From: Acidobacteriota bacterium
GTDB lineage: Bacteria > Acidobacteriota > Thermoanaerobaculia > Multivoradales > J023
Assembly (NCBI GenBank): GCA_029263395.1
Contig: JAJCXO010000067.1
Location: 92,687 to 156,686 of the forward strand
DNA length: 64,000 nt
Reading direction: 5' to 3'
Below the pieces are notes generated by a model that searched no databases, was not told the DNA's origin, and was given only the letters and a program-made list of their open reading frames with translations. A program made the translations under genes and the position numbers. This document shows, piece after piece, positions 26,950 to 35,363 of this stretch. Numbering within the stretch: the stretch's first letter is position 1; each line of letters begins with the position of its first letter.

Positions 26950-29427
26950 ATGGACACGTTTTGGCTCGACCTTCGCTTCTCCCTTCGAACACTTTCGAAG
27001 CGGCCCGTTTTCACTCTGATCGCCGTGGTCTCTTTAGCGCTCGGCATCGGCGCCAACGTCGCCATTTTCAGTTTGCTGCGTGAGGTTTTCTGGCAGCCGA
27101 TTCCGATCCAAGACCCAGAACGCGTGGTTGTGGTTTATGGCACCGACCAGCGGGTCGGCGACATCGAGCTCGTTTCACACCACAACTGGCGGGATCTGCG
27201 CGAGCAAAACACCGTCCTCGAGGATCTCGGCGGTTATACCTGGTCGACGGTCAGCGTCTCCACGGAGGGTGAACCCCTCCACGTGACCGGCTCCCTGGTG
27301 TCCGGCAATTACTTCGACATCCTCGGCGTCTCCGCTGTCCTGGGACGGACTCTGTCTCCTCGGGATGACGTCACGCCAGGTGCTCATCCGGTGGTGGTTC
27401 TCAGCCATCACTTCTGGTCCAGTCGCCTCGGCTTGGACCCTGACGTCGTGGGCAGGAAACTCAGGATCAACGGCCATCCGTTCACCGTTGTTGGGGTCAT
27501 GTCGCCCGAGTTCAAGGGACTTCTGCGTGGTTACAGCGCAGAGCTCTGGGTGCCGTTCGCGATGAACCAAGTTGCCATACCCGACCCGGCCGTCAATTGG
27601 TTCGATCGGCGGATCGGCAAGATAATCACACCCGTTGGCCGTCTTGCGGAAGGTCTGACCCTGGCCGAGGCTGACGCCAGATTCCGCGCTCTCGGTGATC
27701 GCCTAGCGTTGGAATATCCCGAGTCACTCAAAGGGCGAGGCTTTCGTTTGGTGCCGGCGGTCGAGGCCGCCATACCAGTCTGGGCGCAGACCACAGCCAA
27801 AGGCGGCGCAGCAGTTTTAGCGGCGACGGTTGGCCTGGTGCTGCTGATCGCCTGCCTCAACATCGCCAACCTGTTGTTGGCCAGGGCTCGGGAGCGGCGT
27901 AAGGAAATTGCCGTGCGGCTGGCTCTCGGCGTCGGTCGCGGGCGGCTGGTGCGTCAGTTGCTCACGGAAAGCGTCGTGACTGCTTTGGCCGGCGGCGTGC
28001 TGGGGCTCGCTGTTGCCCGCTGGACCCAGGACGCTCTGCTCAACGTTCTCGGTTCGATGGGCTGGTGGGGCACCTTCAACCTCGAGGTTGCCCTCGATCC
28101 CAGTATGCTGGCGTTCTTGTTCCTGCTCTCGGTGGTGACCGGGCTGTTGTTCGGATTGGTGCCGGCAATTCAATCGTCTCGTCCCGAGTTGGTCAATGCG
28201 CTCAAAGCAAGTGGCGACGCCAGACCGGTCAACGATCGTGTGCCATGGATCCGAGGTCTCGATTTCCGCAACGTCCTGGTGGTTGCACAAGTTGCGCTGT
28301 CGCTGGTCGCGCTGGTGGCGGCAGGACTCTTCTTGCGGAGCTTCGATGCCGCGCGCGGCGCCGACCCGGGCTTCGACGCCGACAAGCTGGCGGTAGCGTC
28401 GTTCGACGTCGCTCTCCAAGGCTATTCCGAGGAGCAAGGGAAGCAGTTCTTCCAACAAGTAGTGGAACAAACGAGGTCGCTTCCAGGAATCGAATCGGCC
28501 ACCTTGGCCCAATACGGGCCAATCTCAGACTATTGGTACCAGGCGGTCACTCGCGAAGGCGAGGCGACGGATCCGACCGCTCGGACCATCATCCAGGCGA
28601 ACTCGGTGCTTCCCGGTTACTTCGAGACCCTGGGCATCACCGTCGAGGAAGGCCGCGGCTTCCAGTCGAACGACCGAGATTCCAGCGTTTCCGTCGCAGT
28701 GGTGAATCGCACCATGGCAACTCAATTCTTCCCGGGTGAGAAGGCCGTGGGGAAACGGCTTGTCCTGCTCGAGAGCGACACCAAGAAGATTACGGTCGAG
28801 ATCGTCGGCGTCGCCCGGGATGCCGACTACAACTTGGTTGGCGAGGCGCCACAGCCGTTTTTCTATCTGCCTTTGATGCAGTATTACGTGGCGAACGCTA
28901 CCTTGATCACCCGCACGGCGGGTGAGCCGGCGGCGGTGTTGCGGATGCTGACCGAGGAGATTCACGCGATCGATCCGGGAATCCCGGTGGTCGACGTGCG
29001 GACCGTCGGCCAGGTGGTGTCGGCGTCGATGTGGGCGCCTCGTTTCGTGGCCCGGTTCCTGGGGATTTTTGGCGCGGTTGCACTGGTGCTGACGGCGATC
29101 GGACTGTATGGCGTCATGTTGTACGCAGTGACGCGGCGGACGCGAGAGATCGGTATCCGCGTTGCGCTGGGGGCTGAACGACGGAGCGTTCTGGCTCTGG
29201 TCCTGCGCCAGAGCCTGGCGATGGTTGCACTCGGGCTAGCCCTCGGATTGACAACGGCGTTGTTGGCAAGCCGTCTTGTGACCTCGATGCTGTATGTTAA
29301 AACAACGGATCCGCTGGCCTATCTTGGGACGATCGCCCTGATGGTGGCGGTGGCGTTCGCCGCCAGCTTAGTACCTGCGCTCAGAGCCATGGCCGTCGAT
29401 CCGATCCGGGCGCTACGGAGCGACTGA
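26950..29427 (+). CDS. ADOP-type ABC transporter permease (MacB/FtsX duplicated permease)
   Basis: An 825-residue inner-membrane protein. An N-terminal hydrophobic helix (about 20-40) begins the first MacB periplasmic core domain (40-270), followed by three helices (about 280-410), then a second periplasmic core (about 440-690) and three final helices (about 705-815). The duplicated FtsX architecture and the closing MAVDPIRALRSD match the permease family common in Acidobacteriota. The ATG at 26950 has AGGAG about 11 bases upstream. No ATPase gene is adjacent, which is usual for these orphan permeases; the substrate is unknown. It converges with the sugar dehydrogenase across 22 bp. Confidence 0.93.
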   Translation: MDTFWLDLRFSLRTLSKRPVFTLIAVVSLALGIGANVAIFSLLREVFWQPIPIQDPERVVVVYGTDQRVGDIELVSHHNWRDLREQNTVLEDLGGYTWSTVSVSTEGEPLHVTGSLVSGNYFDILGVSAVLGRTLSPRDDVTPGAHPVVVLSHHFWSSRLGLDPDVVGRKLRINGHPFTVVGVMSPEFKGLLRGYSAELWVPFAMNQVAIPDPAVNWFDRRIGKIITPVGRLAEGLTLAEADARFRALGDRLALEYPESLKGRGFRLVPAVEAAIPVWAQTTAKGGAAVLAATVGLVLLIACLNIANLLLARARERRKEIAVRLALGVGRGRLVRQLLTESVVTALAGGVLGLAVARWTQDALLNVLGSMGWWGTFNLEVALDPSMLAFLFLLSVVTGLLFGLVPAIQSSRPELVNALKASGDARPVNDRVPWIRGLDFRNVLVVAQVALSLVALVAAGLFLRSFDAARGADPGFDADKLAVASFDVALQGYSEEQGKQFFQQVVEQTRSLPGIESATLAQYGPISDYWYQAVTREGEATDPTARTIIQANSVLPGYFETLGITVEEGRGFQSNDRDSSVSVAVVNRTMATQFFPGEKAVGKRLVLLESDTKKITVEIVGVARDADYNLVGEAPQPFFYLPLMQYYVANATLITRTAGEPAAVLRMLTEEIHAIDPGIPVVDVRTVGQVVSASMWAPRFVARFLGIFGAVALVLTAIGLYGVMLYAVTRRTREIGIRVALGAERRSVLALVLRQSLAMVALGLALGLTTALLASRLVTSMLYVKTTDPLAYLGTIALMVAVAFAASLVPALRAMAVDPIRALRSD

Positions 29428-29449
29428 ACGCTCGGTCTCAATGAGTCAA

Positions 29450-31909
29450 TCAGTTGTAGGCAGAGGGATTCGTGCCGAAAGGCGAAACGGAGGACCAGGC
29501 GCTGAGATCCCCGGTCTCGAAGCCATCGACAAAAAGATCGCCGCACACCCCACTACGGGTACGCAGCACCTCGAGTTCGATCGGGCTCAACGCCCGACCG
29601 TAGATCCGGACCTCGTCGATCAGGCCGTCGAACGGCCGACCGCCCTGAGGCTGGTCACCGATCGCCACCGGTACCCCTGGATCGGTGGCGACCGTGCCCG
29701 TCTTGGCCACCGAGCCAACCTCGAGGGCATCCTTGTCCAGCCGCATGGTGGCGCCGTCATATACTGCCGCGGCGTGCGTCCACACCCCGGCCGTCAAGTC
29801 ACCCGAGTCGGCTATCAGGGTTGGGGTTGCACTACCCGCCTTGAGCCGGAACCGCAAACGACTCTCACCGCCGACATCAAGGGTGCTCACCATCCACAAA
29901 TGATCTGGGTCTTGGACGCCGGAAGCCTTAGAGAGAAAACGGCCGTCCATCTGCCCAAAGTCGTCTGCCCGGAACCAGAACGTGATGGTCAGCGCAGTAC
30001 CGCCGAGGTCGAAGGTGCCGAGATCAACCCGATCGTCGACTCCGTCGAAGTCGAGGGTGTAGCTGCTGTCGTCGTGGGTTTCGGTGCTCCACAAGGCGCC
30101 AATCACACTGCCGTTCAACGCCCCACTCGAACTGTCGAGGACCACGTCGCCGGTCCCTTCTTCGAACGACCAACGGGCACCCAAACCATCGGTCACGTCA
30201 TCGATGCAGGTGACCACTTCGACATCCACATCGTCGGTATCACTGTCGATGCCGTCGGTCACGAACAGCTGAAAGCTGTAGAGTCCAACCTCCGGCGGAT
30301 TGACGAACACCACCAGATCGTCACCCACCAAGCCGGTTGACGGCCCTGCAGTCTGCATCCAGCTCTCGGCGAGTTGCTCGTCGTCACCGTCGGGGTCAAA
30401 CGACGCCGAGCCGTTGAGGGTCACGGTATCGCCGAGGGCAACCCGCTGGTCCGGGCCGGCTATCGCGACCGGTGCCAGGTTCTTCACCGGACCAATCTGG
30501 AAACTGGCGTCGGCGATAGCGCTCGGCAGCAGCCCAGCCGCAAACGCACGAACCCGCAACAAGGCAGACGCCGTGAGGGTGATCGGTGCGCTGTACAACG
30601 GGCTAACTTGGGTCGGTTCGCTGCTGTCCAGGGTGTAGTGAATTGATGCCCCCACCGTCGCCGTGGCCAGCGTCACCTCCACCGGATCGTCGAAGTTACC
30701 CCCCGGCGGAGTAATCGTCGGCGTGGCGGCCGACGCCTGGCCGGTCCAGCGGACGCGCTGCACACTCGCCGCGCCGGTATCGTAGGTGGTCAGCAGGTAG
30801 AACAGGTCACCGGTCAGCGGATCAACCCGGGTCAACACCGGCTTGGCATCGCCGATGCGCACATCACTGGCAAACCCCACCGTCACGGGTTGGTCCACCC
30901 CGAGCACGCGGTGGATGTTGCCGGCATCCCCTGAGTTCGAGCCCCACAAAGTGATGAAGTAGTTGCCGAAGTATTCGGCTGGGAACGAAGCACTGTCCGG
31001 ATACCAGGCCCCGCCGGTAATCAGCAAGCCGCCAGCTTGAGCACCATCCGCCCATCGCGCCGTTTCGACGCCGATCCCACCATAACCCTGGTGACCATAG
31101 TTGGCGCCTGGCTCCAGCAAGTAGATATCGGCCTTGTCCGGGCCGCGGGCGTCGTTGATGAACAGCCGGCCGGTGGTCGGTTCGATCGACATCGAGAACG
31201 GGTTACGTAGCCCGAGAGCGTAAATGCCGCGCAGCGCACCGCTGGCTTGATCGAAAAACGGATTGTCGGTCGGGATCGAGCCATCGGTGCCGATGCGAAA
31301 AACTTTGCCAGTGTAAGACTCGAGTGACTGCACTCCGTCGCCCCCCGACCAGCCATCGCCGGTGGTGACATAGAGCATGCCGTCCACTCCCACCTCCACC
31401 GCACCGCCGTTGTGGCTACCGGAGGAGCCAGTGGCGTTGAACGGCAGGTCGAGCAACAGCAACTCGCTACCCGCCAGTGCGACGTCAGGATTTGCTGGAT
31501 CTGCCTGGATACGCACCACCCGGTTGTGCCGCGGGTTGTTGCGCATGTAGAACATGTAGACATAACCGTTGGTGGCAAAGTCGGGATCAAACGCCAGATC
31601 GCGCAGCCCTGACGAACGATGCCGCACCGGGTCGCCGCCACCGCTTGCCGGAATCTCAAAGGTGAAAAACGGCGTCGGCAGCAGCGTCCACCCGTCACCC
31701 GAGCCGTCCCGCACCGCCACCCGCAGCCGACCGCTGATTCGCTCAGCAATGAACAGGCGGCCGTCGGGTGAAAACACCATACCCGCGGGTGATTCCAGCG
31801 AGCCGACCACCTCGGTGTTGGCAAAACCCGTCGGCAGGTTGATCGCGCTTCCTGTTGCCGTCAGGAAAAGCAGAGCGATCCCGACTCCCCAACTTTTGAT
31901 CCATGTCAT
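29450..31909 (-). CDS. Secreted PQQ-dependent sugar dehydrogenase-like protein with chitobiase-like, PKD and LamG domains
   Basis: An 819-residue exported protein (signal peptide about 1-22). Residues 25-390 form a six-bladed propeller of the soluble glucose/sorbosone dehydrogenase type, with segments AGMVFSPDGRLFIAER, SHNGGAVEVGVDGMLYV, YALGLRNPFSMS and a late RVDPLTGDLFYL. A chitobiase-like segment follows (about 395-470, IHYTLDSSEPT), then a PKD-like module (about 478-565, SASFDPDGDD), a LamG/concanavalin-like domain (about 575-770) and a terminal FVDGFETGDLSAW motif. The propeller suggests oxidation of sugars outside the cell with PQQ; the other modules suggest binding to polymers. No PQQ biosynthesis genes are in the window. 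Confidence 0.88.
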   Translation of the reverse strand: MTWIKSWGVGIALLFLTATGSAINLPTGFANTEVVGSLESPAGMVFSPDGRLFIAERISGRLRVAVRDGSGDGWTLLPTPFFTFEIPASGGGDPVRHRSSGLRDLAFDPDFATNGYVYMFYMRNNPRHNRVVRIQADPANPDVALAGSELLLLDLPFNATGSSGSHNGGAVEVGVDGMLYVTTGDGWSGGDGVQSLESYTGKVFRIGTDGSIPTDNPFFDQASGALRGIYALGLRNPFSMSIEPTTGRLFINDARGPDKADIYLLEPGANYGHQGYGGIGVETARWADGAQAGGLLITGGAWYPDSASFPAEYFGNYFITLWGSNSGDAGNIHRVLGVDQPVTVGFASDVRIGDAKPVLTRVDPLTGDLFYLLTTYDTGAASVQRVRWTGQASAATPTITPPGGNFDDPVEVTLATATVGASIHYTLDSSEPTQVSPLYSAPITLTASALLRVRAFAAGLLPSAIADASFQIGPVKNLAPVAIAGPDQRVALGDTVTLNGSASFDPDGDDEQLAESWMQTAGPSTGLVGDDLVVFVNPPEVGLYSFQLFVTDGIDSDTDDVDVEVVTCIDDVTDGLGARWSFEEGTGDVVLDSSSGALNGSVIGALWSTETHDDSSYTLDFDGVDDRVDLGTFDLGGTALTITFWFRADDFGQMDGRFLSKASGVQDPDHLWMVSTLDVGGESRLRFRLKAGSATPTLIADSGDLTAGVWTHAAAVYDGATMRLDKDALEVGSVAKTGTVATDPGVPVAIGDQPQGGRPFDGLIDEVRIYGRALSPIELEVLRTRSGVCGDLFVDGFETGDLSAWSSVSPFGTNPSAYN

Positions 31910-32223
31910 CCATCAAGGCTACGGCATTGATCGATGAATATCAATGAATAGATATTGATGCTCTGGAGCCGAGCCGAGAGCGTCCACACTCTCGACTCGA
32001 CGGCTACGATTCAGTCCTACATGTCGGTGATGACAACACCATCGACAGCACCAGCCTTCAGTCGGGTTTGGATCTTCATGTGTGCTTCCTCCAGGTTAAA
32101 GTTGGCGATACGGTCCACAAGGCTGGACCGTACCATCCCACAAGTGAACTCTCATCCCTACTGGGATACTCTGAGGGCTACCGGGTCTGATTGGACTATC
32201 GAACGGTCGACGTGCCTACACAT
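31910..32223. other. Intergenic stretch upstream of the sugar dehydrogenase gene
   Basis: It contains one candidate small ORF (32017-32079, minus). An ATCAAT/ATTGAT inverted pair near 31940-31965 lies in the likely promoter of the dehydrogenase. Nothing else is recognised. Confidence 0.5.
32017..32079 (-). CDS. Candidate 20-residue peptide gene
   Basis: ATG at 32079 with a perfect GGAGG eight bases upstream opens a 20-codon frame ending in TAG: MKIQTRLKAGAVDGVVITDM. The strength and spacing of the ribosome site is what raises it above background; the basic start and LKAG turn followed by a hydrophobic stretch could be a leader or a small modified-peptide precursor. It has no modification enzymes beside it. 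It could equally be the residue of a longer decayed gene. Confidence 0.35.
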   Translation of the reverse strand: MKIQTRLKAGAVDGVVITDM

Positions 32224-32365
32224 CTAGGGGCGACTAAAGGGATCCAAATAATCGATACCGGATCGCACAATATCTTTGACATTGCGAGTTACCAGCGCCA
32301 AGCCGTGGACTTGGGTCGCCCTTTCGCAGCTCCGAGACTACGTTGGTGGCAACCAAGTAGCTCAA
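32224..32365 (-). pseudogene. Remnant of a FitB/VapC-type PIN toxin with an internal deletion
   Basis: Directly downstream of the antitoxin (27 bp). Starting at a TTG at 32365 the frame reads LSYLVATNVVSELRKGDP, the start of a FitB-like PIN domain but with Ala where the first catalytic Asp (DTNVVSE) belongs. After about 18 codons the homology jumps to another frame, reading HGLALVTRNVKDIVRSG and ending DPFSRP, which is the usual PIN C-terminus. About 80-90 residues between the two ends are missing and the frames do not match, so no toxin can be made. These intact short ends were read directly from the reverse complement. Confidence 0.85.
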
Positions 32366-32392
32366 AACTCAATCTTGCGCACGGTGTCGCGA

Positions 32393-32596
32393 TCAGCGCT
32401 CGAAGTCGGCATCCTCGCCAACGTCCGGAATAGCCAGCAGCACATCCTTGATGGACTCTCGCTGTCTTGGCGGCATCAAGGCTTCCCGAAGAATTTCTCG
32501 GTGTTCAGCCTCCGCCGAACGCCCGTGGCCTACCGCACGGACCTCGAGCTCGTGGACAAGTTTCTCATCGAGGTTTCGGACTAGTAGTTGGGCCAT
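32393..32596 (-). CDS. FitA-like ribbon-helix-helix antitoxin (orphaned)
   Basis: A 67-residue protein with AAGGAG seven bases before its ATG. The N-terminal strand and helices (AQLLVRNLDEKLVHELEVRA) match FitA/Arc-like antitoxins, and the middle AEAEHREILREAL is the typical second helix. The C-terminal region would wrap the toxin active site. The cognate toxin downstream is destroyed, so this gene is either a leftover or a free DNA-binding or anti-toxin factor. Reading frame and ribosome site remain intact. Confidence 0.85.
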   Translation of the reverse strand: MAQLLVRNLDEKLVHELEVRAVGHGRSAEAEHREILREALMPPRQRESIKDVLLAIPDVGEDADFER

Positions 32597-32730
32597 TGAC
32601 GACTCCTTCGATCATCCGCCCCTGGAACTCCAAACGTTATCAATGATATCCAATGAGGGATCTATCCCATGTCTGCCTCACCCACACTCCGCACCTTGGT
32701 TCCCCAAGACCAATCCGATACTCTGACCCC

Positions 32731-33729
32731 ATGGTAAAACGCAAACGAAAATACACCGGCTGGGCCGAGGCCAAGTCTCTATTGGACACAGCCCTGCGGC
32801 AACGACTCGGAGACTCGGCGACGATCGAGATCGGCCGGGTGAAACATCTCGGCAAAGGACTTTCCCGACGGGGTTTCATGGCCCACGCTGAAGTGGATGG
32901 ACACCCCGATTGGTCTCGCGACTACGTGGTGTTGAGACCCCTGCACGACGCCGAAGCGTATTGCGGCCAAGGCCCCGAGCACGAGGCGAAGGTGCTCACT
33001 GGGCTGGCCGAGGCGGATTTCCCGCTTCGAGTTCCCGAGTGGATCGCCACCTTAGACGACGAGGGGCAACCTGCGCTGATCGAAACCGCGGTCCATGGCA
33101 TGGCACTCGACCTCCGCATTGGGCGTCAGGGCAGCGTGAAGCCGTGGCAGATCGTGGCGGCGGTGGCGGCGGCGGTGCACTCGGTCGACACCGCTCGGTT
33201 CGACGGACTGAAAGGCTTCCCGACCCGTCGCCAACATGCCGAGGCTGAGATGGCGGTGTTCGACGACCTCGACAAACCGCTCATCCGCGACGTCCAAGCC
33301 TGGACGGTGGAGCACCTGCCGCCGGCGACTCCATCCGTGTTGCTACACGGCGACCTCCTAAGCCAGAACATCCGTTTGCCGTTCGACGATCAACGCCTGG
33401 GATTGATCGACTTCGATCGGGCACAACTCGGCGATCCGGCGTACGATCTCGCCATCGTCACCCGCGGCAGCCAGCAGCCGTTCAAGGCCAAACATGGCCT
33501 GCGACTGTTGCTGGATGACTATGCCGCACTCGACGGCCAGGAACTAACGGCCGAGCAGGTCTATCTGCACGAGCTCTGCATGGTCACCGGATGGTACAAG
33601 CAGTCTCTAGGAGCGGGCCCGGGACACCCACCTGAGGTCTACTTGGATCAACTGAAGCATCTCTTCAGTCGCGTGACGGCCGCCCGGTCTGGACTCTACG
33701 CCTCTCGGAAGGTTGCTGGCGAAGCTTGA
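32731..33729 (+). CDS. Aminoglycoside phosphotransferase-like kinase
   Basis: A 332-residue cytoplasmic protein of the APH/choline-kinase fold. The catalytic Brenner-type motif reads VLLHGDLLSQN near residue 210, and the metal-binding block is LIDFDRA near 230, followed by DPAYDLA. The N-lobe (about 40-110) has the ATP-binding strands. The ATG at 32731 is preferred to one at 32653 because upstream residues show no homology-like features. The substrate is not evident; many such genes phosphorylate small molecules and not antibiotics. It is transcribed away from the decayed toxin-antitoxin locus. Confidence 0.85.
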   Translation: MVKRKRKYTGWAEAKSLLDTALRQRLGDSATIEIGRVKHLGKGLSRRGFMAHAEVDGHPDWSRDYVVLRPLHDAEAYCGQGPEHEAKVLTGLAEADFPLRVPEWIATLDDEGQPALIETAVHGMALDLRIGRQGSVKPWQIVAAVAAAVHSVDTARFDGLKGFPTRRQHAEAEMAVFDDLDKPLIRDVQAWTVEHLPPATPSVLLHGDLLSQNIRLPFDDQRLGLIDFDRAQLGDPAYDLAIVTRGSQQPFKAKHGLRLLLDDYAALDGQELTAEQVYLHELCMVTGWYKQSLGAGPGHPPEVYLDQLKHLFSRVTAARSGLYASRKVAGEA

Positions 33730-33765
33730 TCGTGCATCGCTCGCTGAGAGCGCGTTAGCCCTGCC

Positions 33766-33884
33766 GCACAGTTGTGCAGCTCCTTTTGACGGGACGTTAA
33801 ACCTCTGTGCACGGCTGTGCACGAACCTTTGACGACCCGTCAAACCCAGCTGCACACCTGTGCACGGACCTCTGACGCGGCCTC
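33766..33884. repeat. Nearly three 43-bp tandem repeats carrying palindromes
   Basis: Units start at 33766, 33809 and 33852 (the last is partial). Each has a GCACnnnTGTGCA block and a TTTGACG/CGTCAAA block. In the second unit TTTGACG at 33828-33834 and CGTCAAA at 33838-33844 form a perfect 7-bp hairpin with loop ACC; the first unit keeps it with one G-T pair (33785-33801). The array lies between the kinase stop and the decarboxylase start. Confidence 0.9.
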
Positions 33885-33932
33885 GAAGGCAGGGGACTTA
33901 TCCCGGCGCCAAAAATGCGACAAACTCGGACC

Positions 33933-35357
33933 ATGAATCACGACGAATTCCGCAACCTTGGCCATCAACTGATCGATTGGATCGCCGACTATCGACGCGA
34001 CATCGCCGAGCGGCCCGTACGCTCCCGCGTCGAACCCGGATGGGTGCGGCAGCAGTTCGATCAGGAGCCCCCCACAACCCCCGACGATCCGCAAGCCGTC
34101 CTCGACGACTTGGAGCGAGTGATCGTGCCGGGACTCTCGCAATTCCAACACCCTGGCTATTACGCCTTTTTCCCCGCCAACGCCAGCCTGGCCTCGGTGC
34201 TCGGTGACATCGCTGGCGCCGGTCTCGGCGCGGTCGGTCTGAATTGGGAAGCGGCACCGGCCCTGACCGAGCTCGAGGAGCTGACTTGCGATTGGTTCCG
34301 TCAACTGGTGGGGCTCGACCCGAAGTGGCAAGGATCGATCCACGACACCGCGTCCACCGCTTGCCTGGTGGCGACACTGTGTGCCCGCGAACGCGCCAGT
34401 GACTTCGCCCTCAACCGCGGCGGGCTGCGGGATGGGCCGCCGCTCACCATGTACGCCTCCGGGCAGGCCCACAGCTCGGTCGAGAAGGCGATGCTGCTGG
34501 CGGATATTGGCCGCGATCACATTCGGATGATCGAGCGTGATGAGTCCTTCCGGATGGACACCGACAAGCTTGCCGAAGCCATGGCTCGTGATCGCGATCA
34601 AGGGCTTGTGCCGGCGGCGGTGATCGCCTCGGTCGGCGCCACCGGCACGGCCGCAATCGATTCGGTGGCAAAAATTGTCGAGATCGCACAGACCTATGGT
34701 GCCTGGGTGCATGTTGATGCCGCCATGGCCGGGTCGGCGATGCTCCTGGAGGAGTATCGACCGCTGTGGCAAGGGGTCGAAGAGGCAGACTCGGTGTCGA
34801 TCAATGCGCACAAATGGTTCGGCACGGTTTTCGACTGCTCGCTACTTTATGTCCGGGAGCCGCAACACCTGATCCGGGTGATGTCAACCAACCCAAGTTA
34901 TCTGCGCACCCATCGCGCAGACGACGTCACCCAGCTACGCGACTGGGGCATCGCTCTGGGTCGTCGGTTCCGGGCTTTGAAGCTGTTGTTCCACCTCCGT
35001 CTCGACGGCGCTGACGCGATCCGCGAGCGCATCCGTCGCGACCTCGACAACGCCGCCTGGCTGCGCGATCAAATCGAAGCTGCCGAGCACTGGACGCTGA
35101 CCGCTCCACCGTCGTTACAGACGCTGTGTATGCGGCACGAGCCACCCGAAGCGGATGGATCACCGCTCACAGGCGAGGCCCTCGACGCGCATACCCTGGC
35201 GTGGGTAGAAACCCTCAACGCCAGCGGTAAGGCTTATCTCACTCCCACCGTGCTCGACGGACGATGGACGGGGCGAGTCTCGATCGGCGCCGAACCGACC
35301 GAACGCGGCGACGTCGAAACGTTGTGGCAGGCCATGCAGCAGGCGGTTACGGGATGA
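33933..35357 (+). CDS. PLP-dependent aromatic-L-amino-acid/tryptophan decarboxylase family protein
   Basis: A 474-residue group II decarboxylase. The PLP lysine is K294 in INAHKWFG. The pyridine-stacking histidine lies in ASGQAHSSVEKA, and the N-terminal helix pair (HQLIDWIADYRRD) is typical of DDC-type decarboxylases. HVDAAMAGSAML holds the aspartate that binds the PLP ring nitrogen. The family removes the carboxyl group from aromatic amino acids to give amines; the exact substrate cannot be told from sequence. ATG at 33933 is chosen, with 33915 an alternative; neither has a strong ribosome site. Tandem palindromic repeats lie directly upstream. Confidence 0.92.
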   Translation: MNHDEFRNLGHQLIDWIADYRRDIAERPVRSRVEPGWVRQQFDQEPPTTPDDPQAVLDDLERVIVPGLSQFQHPGYYAFFPANASLASVLGDIAGAGLGAVGLNWEAAPALTELEELTCDWFRQLVGLDPKWQGSIHDTASTACLVATLCARERASDFALNRGGLRDGPPLTMYASGQAHSSVEKAMLLADIGRDHIRMIERDESFRMDTDKLAEAMARDRDQGLVPAAVIASVGATGTAAIDSVAKIVEIAQTYGAWVHVDAAMAGSAMLLEEYRPLWQGVEEADSVSINAHKWFGTVFDCSLLYVREPQHLIRVMSTNPSYLRTHRADDVTQLRDWGIALGRRFRALKLLFHLRLDGADAIRERIRRDLDNAAWLRDQIEAAEHWTLTAPPSLQTLCMRHEPPEADGSPLTGEALDAHTLAWVETLNASGKAYLTPTVLDGRWTGRVSIGAEPTERGDVETLWQAMQQAVTG

Positions 35358-35363
35358 CGAGAC

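Noticed and set aside
32276..32584. Plus-strand 102-residue frame over the antitoxin-toxin locus
   Set aside because: It is the antisense shadow of the antitoxin and of the toxin remnant, whose homology is on the minus strand.
33766..33884. Possible CRISPR array
   Set aside because: The units are contiguous with no unique spacers and internal palindromes are part of the repeat. No cas gene is nearby.
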